From Dyella_B humi (GTDB lineage Bacteria; Pseudomonadota; Gammaproteobacteria; Xanthomonadales; Rhodanobacteraceae), in contig NZ_JADIKI010000021.1 in NCBI RefSeq assembly GCF_044904605.1, forward strand, positions 248,001 through 312,000: a stretch of DNA of 64,000 bases, given 5' to 3'. Position 1 is the stretch's first letter; the number at the start of each line of letters is the position of its first letter. Below the pieces are notes generated by a model that saw nothing but the letters and a program-made list of their open reading frames with translations, had not been told where the DNA came from and made no database searches. Positions 36,227 to 44,999 of the stretch are shown here, in pieces. The position numbers and the translations under genes were made by a program.

Positions 36227-37381
36227 ATGACCACGCCCATCACCAACGTTGCCGATCTGCGTGAGCTTGCGAAGCGCCGTGTGCCGCGTGCCTTCTTCGA
36301 ATACGCCGATCGCGGTTCGTACGACGAGGTCACGCTGCGCGCCAATCGCGCTGCGTTCGAGCGGATCGCCTTGCGGCAACGGGTGATGTGCAACGTCGAC
36401 AACCGCTCGCTGGCCACGGATATCGTCGGCCAGCCTGTGTCGATGCCGCTCGCGATAGCGCCCACCGGTCTTACCGGCTTGCAGCACGGCGCCGGTGAAA
36501 TTCTTGGCGCGCGCGCAGCTGAAAAAGCGGGTATTCCGTTCTGCCTCAGCACCATGTCGATCTGCTCGATCGAACAGGTGCGCGCCGCGGTGGAAAAACC
36601 TTTCTGGTTCCAGATCTACGTGATGCGCGACCGCGGCTTCACGCGCGACCTGATCCGGCGCGCCAAGGCGGCCGAGTGCTCCGCCCTGATGGTCACCGCT
36701 GATCTCACCGTGCAGGGCCAGCGCCATCGCGAAATCAAGAACGGCCTTTCCGTGCCGCCCAAGATCACGCTGCGCAACATCCTCGACATGGCCAGCAAGC
36801 CACGCTGGGCCTGGAGCATGCTGCGAGCGCCCAGCCGTTCCTTCGGCAACCTGCAGGGCCGCATCGACAACACCGATAGCTTGACGACGCTGGCGCAGTG
36901 GATCGCCAACCAGTTCGATCCCACGCTCGAATGGAAGGATCTGGAATGGATCCGCGAACTGTGGCCCGGCAAGCTGATCATCAAAGGCATTCTCGATGCG
37001 CGCGACGCACGCATCGCCGCGGACCTCGGCGTCGACGCCATCGTCGTTTCCAACCACGGTGGCCGCCAGCTCGATGGCGCGCCTGCCACCATCGACGTGC
37101 TGCCTTCCATTGTGCAGGCCGTCGGCGGTCGTACGCAGGTGTTGTTCGATAGCGGCATCCAAAGCGGACAGGATTTGCTAAAGGCCCTCGCTTGCGGTGC
37201 GCATGCGGGGCTAATCGGCAAAGCGTTCCTTTATGGATTGGGCGCTATGGGCGAAGCCGGCGTCACCAAGGCTATCGAACTGATTTGTCGCGAGCTCAGC
37301 GTGAGCATGGCGCTGACTGGGCAGACGGATGTGCGGCATATCACCTCGGACATCATCTGGCGGAATGTCCCCAGTTTGTAA
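36227..37381 (+). CDS. lldD: FMN-dependent L-lactate dehydrogenase
   Basis: The 384-residue flavoprotein oxidises L-lactate to pyruvate and passes electrons to the respiratory chain. The alpha-hydroxy-acid oxidase signature SNHGGRQLDGAP (catalytic His and substrate-binding Arg) is near 275. The flavin-binding segments LAIAPTGLTGL and ILDARDARIAADLGVD are present, and the N-terminus RVPRAFFEYADRGSYDE is typical of LldD. GGAG lies five bases before the ATG at 36227. Being last in the fucose operon, it disposes of the lactate made by the diketo-acid hydrolase. Confidence 0.92.
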   Translation: MTTPITNVADLRELAKRRVPRAFFEYADRGSYDEVTLRANRAAFERIALRQRVMCNVDNRSLATDIVGQPVSMPLAIAPTGLTGLQHGAGEILGARAAEKAGIPFCLSTMSICSIEQVRAAVEKPFWFQIYVMRDRGFTRDLIRRAKAAECSALMVTADLTVQGQRHREIKNGLSVPPKITLRNILDMASKPRWAWSMLRAPSRSFGNLQGRIDNTDSLTTLAQWIANQFDPTLEWKDLEWIRELWPGKLIIKGILDARDARIAADLGVDAIVVSNHGGRQLDGAPATIDVLPSIVQAVGGRTQVLFDSGIQSGQDLLKALACGAHAGLIGKAFLYGLGAMGEAGVTKAIELICRELSVSMALTGQTDVRHITSDIIWRNVPSL

Positions 37382-37386
37382 CCTCA

Positions 37387-37472
37387 TGGCCGTCATTCCC
37401 GCGAAAGCGGGAATCCATTTGCTCTGATGCAAAGGCGAAGATGGATTCCCACTTTCGCGGGAATGACGGCCA
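37387..37472. repeat. Inverted pair of GTCATTCCCGCG-type repeats
   Basis: The arm at 37387-37418 (TGGCCGTCATTCCCGCGAAA and onward) returns inverted at 37441-37472, with about 22 bp between. It lies between the convergent lactate dehydrogenase and mutarotase genes and probably serves as a bidirectional stop. Confidence 0.87.
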
Positions 37473-37497
37473 TTGGGGTTGCGAACCTGCGCGTCAA

Positions 37498-37854
37498 TCA
37501 AGGCGCCGAAAGCGCTGCCTTCAACGAAAAGATGCGTCCCATCGGCACCCACTTCTGCCCTGCTTCGGCCCACGGCAGCCGCTGCTGATAACGATCCATC
37601 AACTGCTCCCATTCCTTCGTCTTCGCGTCGGCACCCTCCGTTTCACGCTTGGCGGAAGGAACGTGGTCATCGGCCATCTGCACCACCATCACCAACCGGT
37701 TGCCGGTGCGGAAGATTTCCATATCCTCGATGCCTGATGCGCGAATGGAAGCGACGATTTCCGGCCAGATCACGCCAGGGCGATGCCAGCGTTCGTATTC
37801 GGCAATGGCTGCGGCATCGTCCTTGAGGTCCAGTGCGTAGTAATAGCGTTGCAT
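37498..37854 (-). CDS. Sugar mutarotase of the L-rhamnose mutarotase family, probably for L-fucose
   Basis: The 118-residue ferredoxin-like-fold protein interconverts alpha and beta anomers of a 6-deoxy sugar. The conserved N-terminus RYYYALDLKDD, the catalytic His in ERWHRPGVIWPEI and EIFRTGNRLVMVV are seen. The ATG at 37854 overlaps the permease stop by one base (TGATG), giving the normal family length; a longer in-frame start at 37914 lies within the permease gene. Coupling to FucP and the surrounding pathway point to L-fucose. Confidence 0.88.
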   Translation of the reverse strand: MQRYYYALDLKDDAAAIAEYERWHRPGVIWPEIVASIRASGIEDMEIFRTGNRLVMVVQMADDHVPSAKRETEGADAKTKEWEQLMDRYQQRLPWAEAGQKWVPMGRIFSLKAALSAP

Positions 37855-39164
37855 CAGTTCGCGCTCTGTGCGGCGCGCCGCCATGCAAAGAAACCGACGA
37901 TGGCGAAGGAACACGCCGGCACGATCATCGCGTCGGCGATACTGGAATGATCGGATATCGCACCCATCACCGCGGTGAGCACCGCGCCGCCGATGATGGT
38001 CATCACCAGCATGGCCGAGCCGAGCTTACGCTCGTCATCGCCGCGCCCTTCCACACCTAGCGCGAAGATGGTCGGATACATCACGGACATGAAGAAGCTG
38101 CATGCGGCCAGCGCGCAGGCGCCGCTCAGACCAGGCACTGCGAGTGCGTAAAGCATCAACACCACGTTAATGGCCGCGAACGTCATTAGCAATCGCACCG
38201 GCGCTGCATATTTCATCAAGGCTGCCCCGGCAAAGCGGCCTACCATGAAGCACACCAGCTCGGCGGTCAGGAAGTTCGCCGCTTCGCGGTGCGTGGTGCC
38301 CGGCATGGATGCCTGCACGTAGCGGATGGTGTAGCTCCAGACGCCCACTTGCGCGCCCACGTAGAAGAACTGCGACAGCAGCGCGCCGATGAAGGACTTG
38401 TCACGCAGCAGCTTGCTCATCACGCCACCGCCGACCGCCGAGCTTGCGCTAGCGGTGTGCGCAGTGATCGGCCGCGGAAAACGCGTTATCAGGATCAGCA
38501 GCGCCCAGCAGAGCACCACGATGCCAATCACCAGATACGGCCACTGCACGGCGTGGGTTTCGCTCACGTAATACGCTGTTCGTTCCGCATCGCTCATCGC
38601 CGCGAGTTGTTCGGGTGTGTGCTCAACGCCCGAAAAGATGAAATGCTGCCCAATCAAAATCCCGGCGATCGAACCCAACGGATTGAAGGCCTGCGCCCAG
38701 TTGAGCCTGCGCGTGGCCGTTTCTGGTGATCCCAACAGAGTCACGAACGGATTGGCCGAGGTTTCCAGAAACGCGAGGCCGCTGGCGATCACAAACAGCG
38801 CGAACAGAAACATGCCGTAGGTGGCTCTTTCCGCGGCAGGCCAGAACAACAAGGCGCCGATGCCGTAGAGCATCAGCCCGAAGATCACCGCGCTCTTGTA
38901 GCCGAAGCGGCGCATGTAGATACCGGCCGGCATCGCGATCAGGAAATAGCCGAGATAGAACGCGCTCTGCACCAACCCCGCGCGAAAATCGCTGAGTACG
39001 AACGCCTTCTTGAACTGGGCGATCAAGACGTCGTTGAGGTTGTTGGCGCCACCCCAGAGAAAGAACAGGCTGACGATCAGTACCAGCGGCAGCCAGGAAC
39101 GGCCGGCTTCCGAGGCGCCAGCGACCGGCACCGGGGGATTTTCTGCTGCTGTCTGCACTTCCAC
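37854..39164 (-). CDS. fucP: L-fucose:H+ symporter (MFS permease)
   Basis: The 436-residue inner-membrane permease has 12 predicted helices. It carries family-defining segments FFLWGGANNLNDVLIAQFKK near 35, GYFLIAMPAGIYMRRFGYK and LETSANPFVTLLG, the last containing acidic and polar residues used in proton-coupled fucose transport. A GTG start at 39164 is indicated by AGGAG six bases upstream. It is transcribed with the mutarotase and divergently from the IclR regulator, with a symmetrical site between them. Confidence 0.94.
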   Translation of the reverse strand: MEVQTAAENPPVPVAGASEAGRSWLPLVLIVSLFFLWGGANNLNDVLIAQFKKAFVLSDFRAGLVQSAFYLGYFLIAMPAGIYMRRFGYKSAVIFGLMLYGIGALLFWPAAERATYGMFLFALFVIASGLAFLETSANPFVTLLGSPETATRRLNWAQAFNPLGSIAGILIGQHFIFSGVEHTPEQLAAMSDAERTAYYVSETHAVQWPYLVIGIVVLCWALLILITRFPRPITAHTASASSAVGGGVMSKLLRDKSFIGALLSQFFYVGAQVGVWSYTIRYVQASMPGTTHREAANFLTAELVCFMVGRFAGAALMKYAAPVRLLMTFAAINVVLMLYALAVPGLSGACALAACSFFMSVMYPTIFALGVEGRGDDERKLGSAMLVMTIIGGAVLTAVMGAISDHSSIADAMIVPACSFAIVGFFAWRRAAQSAN

Positions 39165-39213
39165 CCGCTTCTCCTACGATAGACCTCGGCCCCACTCCTA
39201 CGTGACGGCCTCG

Positions 39214-39238
39214 CCTGTTTGTGCAAATATGAAACAGG
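39214..39238. promoter_or_regulatory. Inverted repeat between fucP and iclR, candidate operator
   Basis: CCTGTTT (39214-39220) and AAACAGG (39232-39238) form a perfect 7-bp inverted repeat with an 11-bp AT-rich spacer. It is placed 50 bp upstream of fucP and 90 bp upstream of the regulator gene. Position and symmetry suit an IclR-dimer site controlling both genes. Confidence 0.5.
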
Positions 39239-39327
39239 TATTCATTGATAGCACAAGTCGCGTCGCAACATCCCATCGGGAAGTTTGGGCAAGATGCTGC
39301 GATGAGTCCAATCGACAAGGGGATGCC

Positions 39328-40107
39328 ATGACCAATCCAACACCCAAGTACCGCGCGCCCGCGCTCGACAAGGGCCTGGATATTCTGGAACTGCTGGCTG
39401 GCTCCAGCGGGCCGCTGAGCATTGCTGAGATTTCCGAGGGTGTGGGCCGTTCCCGCGGCGAAATCTTCCGCATGCTGCAGGTGCTGGAAGAACGCGACTA
39501 CATCGCACGTGGCGAAGGAGACGTCGGCTACTCGGTAACGCCCCGGCTGTTCCGCTTAGGGATGGAGCAGCCGCCGGTCAAGAGCGCCATCGAGACCGCA
39601 CTGCCGATCATGCACCACCTGGCCGAAGCCTGCGGCCAAGCCTGCCACCTAGTGGTGCCGTCGGGGGAACAGATCGTGGTGGTGGCGCGAGTGGATCCCC
39701 CTGGCGAAGTGGCGCTGGTGGTGCGCGTCGGGCATCGCCGCCCGATGTCCCAATCCACCTCCGGTCACGTACTGCTTGCGTTCCAAGAAGAGCAGACGCG
39801 CGAACGCTGGCTGGACCTGATCATGCGCTTCGAACCCAACCTGGATCGAAAAAAATTGATGCGGTTGCTGAGTCAGTTGCGCACGCGCGGTTACGCCTGC
39901 GAGCGCAGCCACGTCGTGGAGGCGGTGACCGATCTTTCCGCGCCCGTGCTGCAGCATGGAAGCGCGGTGTGCGCGCTCACCATTCCCTATATCGATCAGC
40001 AAACGGCCACTAGCCATTCCACCGACGAGGTGATCGCCGCCCTGCTCCGTGCTACTGGCGAAATTTCCGAGGCGCTGCAGTTCGGATCGTCTCCCCGCAA
40101 CAGCTGA
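39328..40107 (+). CDS. IclR-family transcriptional regulator of the fucose genes
   Basis: The 259-residue protein has an N-terminal winged helix-turn-helix (KGLDILELLAGSSGPLSIAE through RMLQVLEERDY, about 15-65) and a C-terminal IclR effector domain with GHRRPMSQSTSGHVLLAF near 140. AAGGGG precedes the ATG at 39328 by five bases. An upstream in-frame stretch to 39010 overlaps the divergent fucP and is not believed. It lies between fucP and a fucosidase gene, so a fucose-pathway intermediate such as fuconate is a likely ligand. Repressor or activator role is undetermined. Confidence 0.9.
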   Translation: MTNPTPKYRAPALDKGLDILELLAGSSGPLSIAEISEGVGRSRGEIFRMLQVLEERDYIARGEGDVGYSVTPRLFRLGMEQPPVKSAIETALPIMHHLAEACGQACHLVVPSGEQIVVVARVDPPGEVALVVRVGHRRPMSQSTSGHVLLAFQEEQTRERWLDLIMRFEPNLDRKKLMRLLSQLRTRGYACERSHVVEAVTDLSAPVLQHGSAVCALTIPYIDQQTATSHSTDEVIAALLRATGEISEALQFGSSPRNS

Positions 40108-40144
40108 ATCTTTTACATCTCTTGAGAAAACGAGTTTTGCAACG

Positions 40145-41497
40145 ATGCTGATACGTCGCGCTCTGCTGGCCGCTACCATGGCCACTGCTTTCTTCACCGG
40201 TCACGCCGCGGCGCAGAACTTCGCCGACGTCAAACCTTCGCCGCAGCAAACGCATTGGCAGGATCTGGAATTCGGCGTCATCGTGCACTTCGGCACCAAC
40301 ACCTTCCTGGATCGCGAGTGGGGTGACGGCACCGCCGATCCCAAGGTGTTCAATCCCGATCATGTGGATCCGAGTCAGTGGGCGCGCGCGGCAAAATCCG
40401 CCGGCGCCAACTACCTGCTGCTGGTGGCCAAACATCATGACGGTTTCGCGTTATGGCCCACCGAGCAAAGCCCCTATTCGGTGAAAAACAGCCCGTGGAT
40501 GGCCGGCAAGGGCAACCTGGTCGAAATGACTGAGAAGGCCGTGCGCAAGGAAGGCATGGATTTCGGCATCTATCTGTCACCGTGGGATCGCCATGAGCCG
40601 CGTTACAAGGATTCGGCCGCCTACGACAAGTTCTACATGGCGCAGATGGACGAACTGGTGCAGAGCTACGGCCCGCTAGTGGAATGGTGGCTGGACGGTG
40701 CCGGCAGCGCGGGCCATGTCTACGATTTCAAGAAATACATGGAAGAACTGCGCACCTACCAATCCAACACGATGGTATTCGCGGACGTTGCGTTGTTCGG
40801 CTATGGCGATATCCGCTGGGTGGGTCAGGAGGACGGCCATATCCGCGGCGAAAACTGGAACGTGATCGACCGTCACAGCGAACTACGCTGGCGCCCAGTG
40901 GAAGTGGATACGCCGTTGCATAAATTGCAGTGGTTCTGGCATCCGGACAGCGACAAGACGCTCAAGAGCGTCGATGAGCTGATGGACATCTGGGAAAACA
41001 GCGTCGGCCGCGGCGGCCAGCTGATGCTCGGCCTCGCACCGAACCGCCATGGCCTGTTGCCCGAGGCGGATGTAAAACGCCTGAAAGAATTTGGAGACGC
41101 GCTACAGGCGCGCTACGGCGCGGATAAAAATCTGGCGCGAAATCATGCTCCCGCCGAGGCGAATGTCGGCGCAGCGCTGGACGGCGACCGCGACACATTC
41201 TGGTCGGCGCCCGAAGGCTCGCACAATGCCACGCTCGAAGTGGATTTCACCGAGCTCGTCACCTTCGATCACGCACTGACGATGGAATGGCTGAATGACG
41301 GCCAGTGTGTGCAGAAATATGCGATTGAGGCATGGGTGCATGACGCCTGGAGCCCGGTCGCCAAGGCCGAGGCGATTGGTCATGTGAAGATCGATCACTT
41401 CGCGCCGGTCACGGCTTCAAAGGTGCGGTTGAATGTTCTTTCGAGTGCATGCACGGCAAGGATTCGGGAGTTTCAGTTGTTCAGCGTCGACCGCTGA
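40145..41497 (+). CDS. Alpha-L-fucosidase, GH29 (copy 2), with C-terminal discoidin-like domain
   Basis: The 450-residue exported enzyme has a signal peptide ending HAAAQ and a GH29 barrel with EFGVIVHFGTNTF near 38. KHHDGFALWPT follows, and the nucleophile Asp is probably in VEWWLDGAGS near 185. Residues about 330-450 form an F5/8 type C (CBM32-like) domain. The sequence differs clearly from copy 1 (VHFGTN in place of IHWGVY) and resembles the alpha-1,3/1,4-specific GH29 subgroup. It starts 37 bp after the regulator gene, probably in the same transcript. The two copies likely split fucose linkages between them. Confidence 0.92.
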   Translation: MLIRRALLAATMATAFFTGHAAAQNFADVKPSPQQTHWQDLEFGVIVHFGTNTFLDREWGDGTADPKVFNPDHVDPSQWARAAKSAGANYLLLVAKHHDGFALWPTEQSPYSVKNSPWMAGKGNLVEMTEKAVRKEGMDFGIYLSPWDRHEPRYKDSAAYDKFYMAQMDELVQSYGPLVEWWLDGAGSAGHVYDFKKYMEELRTYQSNTMVFADVALFGYGDIRWVGQEDGHIRGENWNVIDRHSELRWRPVEVDTPLHKLQWFWHPDSDKTLKSVDELMDIWENSVGRGGQLMLGLAPNRHGLLPEADVKRLKEFGDALQARYGADKNLARNHAPAEANVGAALDGDRDTFWSAPEGSHNATLEVDFTELVTFDHALTMEWLNDGQCVQKYAIEAWVHDAWSPVAKAEAIGHVKIDHFAPVTASKVRLNVLSSACTARIREFQLFSVDR

Positions 41498-41509
41498 CTT
41501 ACGTCCTCT

Positions 41510-41545
41510 GTAGGTTGGGGTGAGCGCAGGCGAACCCTAACCTAC
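41510..41545. repeat. Inverted repeat after the second fucosidase
   Basis: GTAGGTTGGGGT and the complementary ACCCTAACCTAC form an imperfect stem with a 12-base loop, the GTAGGTTGGG-type repeat common between proteobacterial genes. It starts 12 bases after the stop codon and may end the transcript. Confidence 0.75.
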
Positions 41546-41845
41546 GCCGCTGCGCAAGAAACCGACATCACGGCCTGTCCAAACATTCACCCATGGCCCT
41601 TTGTGACAGGGCGAAGCAACATGCGACATCCGTCGCATTTCGCACTGAGAAAACTAAGAATTAATTATGAAGAAAGGCCAGCTCAAGGCTTTTCTGACAA
41701 CATCCTGCTGCACAATCGGCGTGCGATAGCCTTTCCAGCGCGCCGAACGGGGGATCCATACAGGACACCTAGCGTCGCCAATGGTCAACAAGGCGTCGGC
41801 CTGTACGTTTACCCTTCATTAGCTTCTGTCATGGCGGCATAGCGC
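41546..41845. other. Upstream region of the glycosyltransferase pair
   Basis: About 300 bp without a credible gene, AT-richer around 41640-41690 (AACTAAGAATTAATTATGAA). A 20-codon reading frame beginning at 41667 has no good ribosome site and is not called. The region probably carries the promoter for the two following genes. Confidence 0.45.
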
Positions 41846-43003
41846 GTGGACACATTGCACGTTCAAGCGATTAAGGCGGCACCAGCGCCTGAATCCGAAA
41901 GCCACTCAGGAGAGACACATTCGCAGGATGCGCCCATCCTTTCCCTCGTCATCTGCACGCTCGACGAGTACGAAGCCATTGGCGGCGTATTACGCGAACT
42001 CGGCGAACACCTGCAGGGCATCAGCCACGAAATCATCGTGGTGGACGATTCCGCCGATAACCGTACTGCCGACGTGGTGAGCGCCTACGCCGCCGAGCAT
42101 CCGCAGGTACGGCTAGTTCGCCGCTATATGGCAAGCGGTTTGTCTTCGGCGGCCATCAAGGGTTGGGATGCCGCCCGCGGCCGGTTCCTGGCCGTCATGG
42201 ATGGCGACGGGCAGCACGATCCGTCGTTGATTCGCGCGTTGCTGGACAAGCTTTCCAACCCGGATATCGACGTGGCGGTGGCCAGCCGCTATCTGGACGA
42301 TTCGCGGTCGGGCCTGCATGGGTTGCGCCACCGACTGAGCCGCGCCGGTACCTGGCTGACGGACGTCACCCTGGGCGTGCCGCTGGCCGATCCGCTGAGC
42401 GGCTGCTTTGCGATGACGCGTGAATGGTACGCGCAGGTACGGCGGGAGCTCTCCGGCCTCGGCTTCAAGATTCTGATCGACGTGGTCGCTTCCGGCACCA
42501 GGAAACCGCATACCGCGCAGGTGCCCACATTGTTGCGTGCCCGTGCGGGCGGCGAATCCAAGCTGGATACGCGCGTGGTTATCGACCTGATCGCGCTGCT
42601 GATCGAAAAGCGCACGCGTGGTCGTTTTACGGCCTACGCGCTCATGCATGGCATGACGGTCTTGAGCGCATTGTGCGCACAGTGGTTGTCGCTAGGGCTA
42701 CTTCTGCGACTTTCTTTGCCGCTATGGCTGGCCTTGCTGCTGTCGGTGGGCTTCGGCCTGGCCGGCCGTTTCGCGATGAACGTGTTGATGACGCCACGCT
42801 CGCGGCGTCCGCGCAATGCACATGATCTGCACCGTCAATGGATGACGTTCTGTATGAGTCGATGGACCGACGTTCCGCTTAACGCCTGCTTCGCCCTGGC
42901 ACTATGCGCAGCCCATTGTCCATGGGCCATCGCCGTACTGGCCGGCGTATTGCTGGCAGAATGCCGCTATTACCTCGGGGTGAATGCGGGAGCGAGTGCG
43001 TGA
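41846..43003 (+). CDS. Polyprenyl-phosphate sugar synthase (GT2, DPM1-like) with GtrA-like membrane domain
   Basis: The 385-residue protein starts at a GTG. Residues about 30-250 form a GT-A domain of the dolichol-phosphate-mannose-synthase type (LSLVICTLDEYEAIG, IIVVDDSADN, AVMDGDGQHDP, DPLSGCFAMTREW). Residues about 265-385 hold four membrane helices resembling GtrA (FTAYALMHGMT). It would transfer a sugar from a nucleotide to polyprenyl phosphate. The stop overlaps the next gene's GTG start (GTGA), coupling it to a GT-C transferase that would use the lipid-linked sugar. The sugar is unknown. Confidence 0.87.
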   Translation: MDTLHVQAIKAAPAPESESHSGETHSQDAPILSLVICTLDEYEAIGGVLRELGEHLQGISHEIIVVDDSADNRTADVVSAYAAEHPQVRLVRRYMASGLSSAAIKGWDAARGRFLAVMDGDGQHDPSLIRALLDKLSNPDIDVAVASRYLDDSRSGLHGLRHRLSRAGTWLTDVTLGVPLADPLSGCFAMTREWYAQVRRELSGLGFKILIDVVASGTRKPHTAQVPTLLRARAGGESKLDTRVVIDLIALLIEKRTRGRFTAYALMHGMTVLSALCAQWLSLGLLLRLSLPLWLALLLSVGFGLAGRFAMNVLMTPRSRRPRNAHDLHRQWMTFCMSRWTDVPLNACFALALCAAHCPWAIAVLAGVLLAECRYYLGVNAGASA

Positions 43004-44949
43004 ATCAAGCGTTTCGGGCTCCAGCCCGCTGGCAGGCCGCCGTTTATGGACTGATCGCACTAGTCGCTTGTGCCGGGGCCTTCGTCGGGCTATCGGCCAG
43101 CGGGCTGTGGATCGATGAGCTGTTCACCGTCCACTTGATTCACCACAACGGAGGCTTCGGCGAAGTGTTTCGCCGTGCACTCACCGACACACATCCACCG
43201 CTCTACTACTTTTTTCTCTACGCGTGGACGCGCATGGCTGGCCTATCGGAAATCGCGCTGCGTTTGCCTAGTGCGGTTTTTGCCGTCGCTTCCGTTGTCA
43301 TCTTCGCGTATGGCGCGCGCCGTGTATTGAGCCACGCAGCCATCGGTTTCGCGTGCGCGGTCGCCTCGGTATCCGCATTCTGGTTCGATCAATCGCAGAA
43401 TGCACGCAGCTACGCGTTATGTTTCGCCCTTTCCGCCGGTTTGCTGTCCTGCGCCCTCGCCTTCCGTCACCGCGTGCGGGTACGCGCCGACTTTCCACTC
43501 GCGCATTGGATTGCACTGAGCGTGCTGGGCTTGATCGCCAGCCTCACGCATGCGTATTTGTTGTTGGCGCTGGGCATGGTGCTGCTGTTTCTTCTGCTCA
43601 GCGTGCCTTCGTGGCGCATTCGCGCGGCGCTGGTTGTCACCGGGCTAGTCGTGCTTGCGTTCAACATCGCGTACTACAAGCTGATGATGCATTCGTCCCA
43701 GCAGGATCTGCAAAGCCTGTGGTTCAGCAATAGCACCGGCTTTTTCAAGCAGCAGATCAGCTACGCCTTCTATGGCTTGATGGAGCGACAGGTCATCATC
43801 GTGACCGCGCTGCTGATCCTGTTCGGCATCTGGCAGAAAATGGCGGGCAAGCCGTATTTCATTCACGACGAACACGACACGCGTTGGGCCACTGCGCTGG
43901 CCGGCTTTGTGTTGATTGGTGTGATCGTTTGCGGCATCGGCGTGTCGCTGGCCGTCGCGCCATCGTTCTCGGATCGCAATCTGCTCACCTGCGTTCCGTT
44001 CGTTTGGCTGCTGGTCGGACGTCTCTACGATGCTGCTGGGCCACGTGGCTACACGCGCGGTAGCATCATCGTCGCCGCACTGTCCATGGTGCTGGTGGGC
44101 AGTTATCTGCTGCGATTGCCGATGCGCGAATTGCCGCGCCGGGAGAACTGGCGCGAGTCGGCGCAATTCATCTCGCAATTGCCCGGCTGTTCCGACCAGC
44201 TCATACCGGCGATGCTTCCCTATCGTTTCGGCCACGCGTCACCGTTTTTCCGCGCGCTTGCCGAACATGATTTCTTTGGCTACTACATGCCGTCGGGCTC
44301 GCAAATACGCGCGTACATGCCGGCTGAGCTGGCCGCACGCCACCCGGTTGAAGAACTTCCGTCGCTGTTTGCATCGCGTGCCACTAATGCGGATACGGGC
44401 GGCTGTCCGCTGCTGGCGTGGGCCATCCACGATATCGATGAATCTTCCGCCATGAAGGTCGCGCTAGACCTCGCGCGCCAGCCAGGTGTGGCACCACGGC
44501 GGGTGTTGATGCAGGAGTTCATTTCCTATCAGCCGCGTGGGGTGAAGTGGGACGACGTGCCGGATGGCTATGTCTATCTCGCGGTACCGAAAGCTTCACC
44601 CAGCCCGGTGATAAAGCCGCCGGTCGTGCCGAACGTCCCGTTGAACAACATCCCTTCGAACAAACTGAATGCCGCGGCGCTGGGCGATCGCGTCGTGGTC
44701 GAGTACCTGACTACCTATACGAATCCGGTCACACCTGCTTATCAGGTGGACGTCTACGCTATTCAGCGCTGGAGCAGAAAGAAATCCGTACGCGAGCCTG
44801 TACACGAGGATTTCCTGGCCGTACACCGCTTGACGTGCGATACACCCGTTACCAAGTCCAATTGGGACGTATGGCCCGATCCTACCTACCTCGGCTGCAG
44901 CAACCTGCCACCGCCAACGTCTGCCGGCGGCGTGAGCGGGCAGCTATGA
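43000..44949 (+). CDS. GT-C membrane glycosyltransferase, family 39-like
   Basis: The 649-residue protein has about 10-12 membrane helices. The first periplasmic loop contains the GT-C catalytic acidic pair in GLWIDELFTVHL and the following HPPLYYFFLYAWT, both typical of family 39-like (PMT_2/ArnT-type) transferases. The C-terminal 200 residues form a soluble periplasmic domain. It starts at the GTG (43000) overlapping the preceding gene, which gives a proper N-terminal helix. It would use the polyprenyl-phosphate sugar made by its partner to modify a periplasmic target such as lipopolysaccharide, wall polymer or protein. The target is unknown. Confidence 0.87.
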   Translation: MNQAFRAPARWQAAVYGLIALVACAGAFVGLSASGLWIDELFTVHLIHHNGGFGEVFRRALTDTHPPLYYFFLYAWTRMAGLSEIALRLPSAVFAVASVVIFAYGARRVLSHAAIGFACAVASVSAFWFDQSQNARSYALCFALSAGLLSCALAFRHRVRVRADFPLAHWIALSVLGLIASLTHAYLLLALGMVLLFLLLSVPSWRIRAALVVTGLVVLAFNIAYYKLMMHSSQQDLQSLWFSNSTGFFKQQISYAFYGLMERQVIIVTALLILFGIWQKMAGKPYFIHDEHDTRWATALAGFVLIGVIVCGIGVSLAVAPSFSDRNLLTCVPFVWLLVGRLYDAAGPRGYTRGSIIVAALSMVLVGSYLLRLPMRELPRRENWRESAQFISQLPGCSDQLIPAMLPYRFGHASPFFRALAEHDFFGYYMPSGSQIRAYMPAELAARHPVEELPSLFASRATNADTGGCPLLAWAIHDIDESSAMKVALDLARQPGVAPRRVLMQEFISYQPRGVKWDDVPDGYVYLAVPKASPSPVIKPPVVPNVPLNNIPSNKLNAAALGDRVVVEYLTTYTNPVTPAYQVDVYAIQRWSRKKSVREPVHEDFLAVHRLTCDTPVTKSNWDVWPDPTYLGCSNLPPPTSAGGVSGQL

Positions 44950-44999
44950 TGAGGGTTTGATCAAGCGCGAACATCACGCTTTCCCGGAGACTGTCTGGG

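Noticed and set aside
41667..41729. 20-codon reading frame upstream of the polyprenyl-sugar synthase gene
   Set aside because: No convincing ribosome site or conservation argument; kept only as part of the upstream region.
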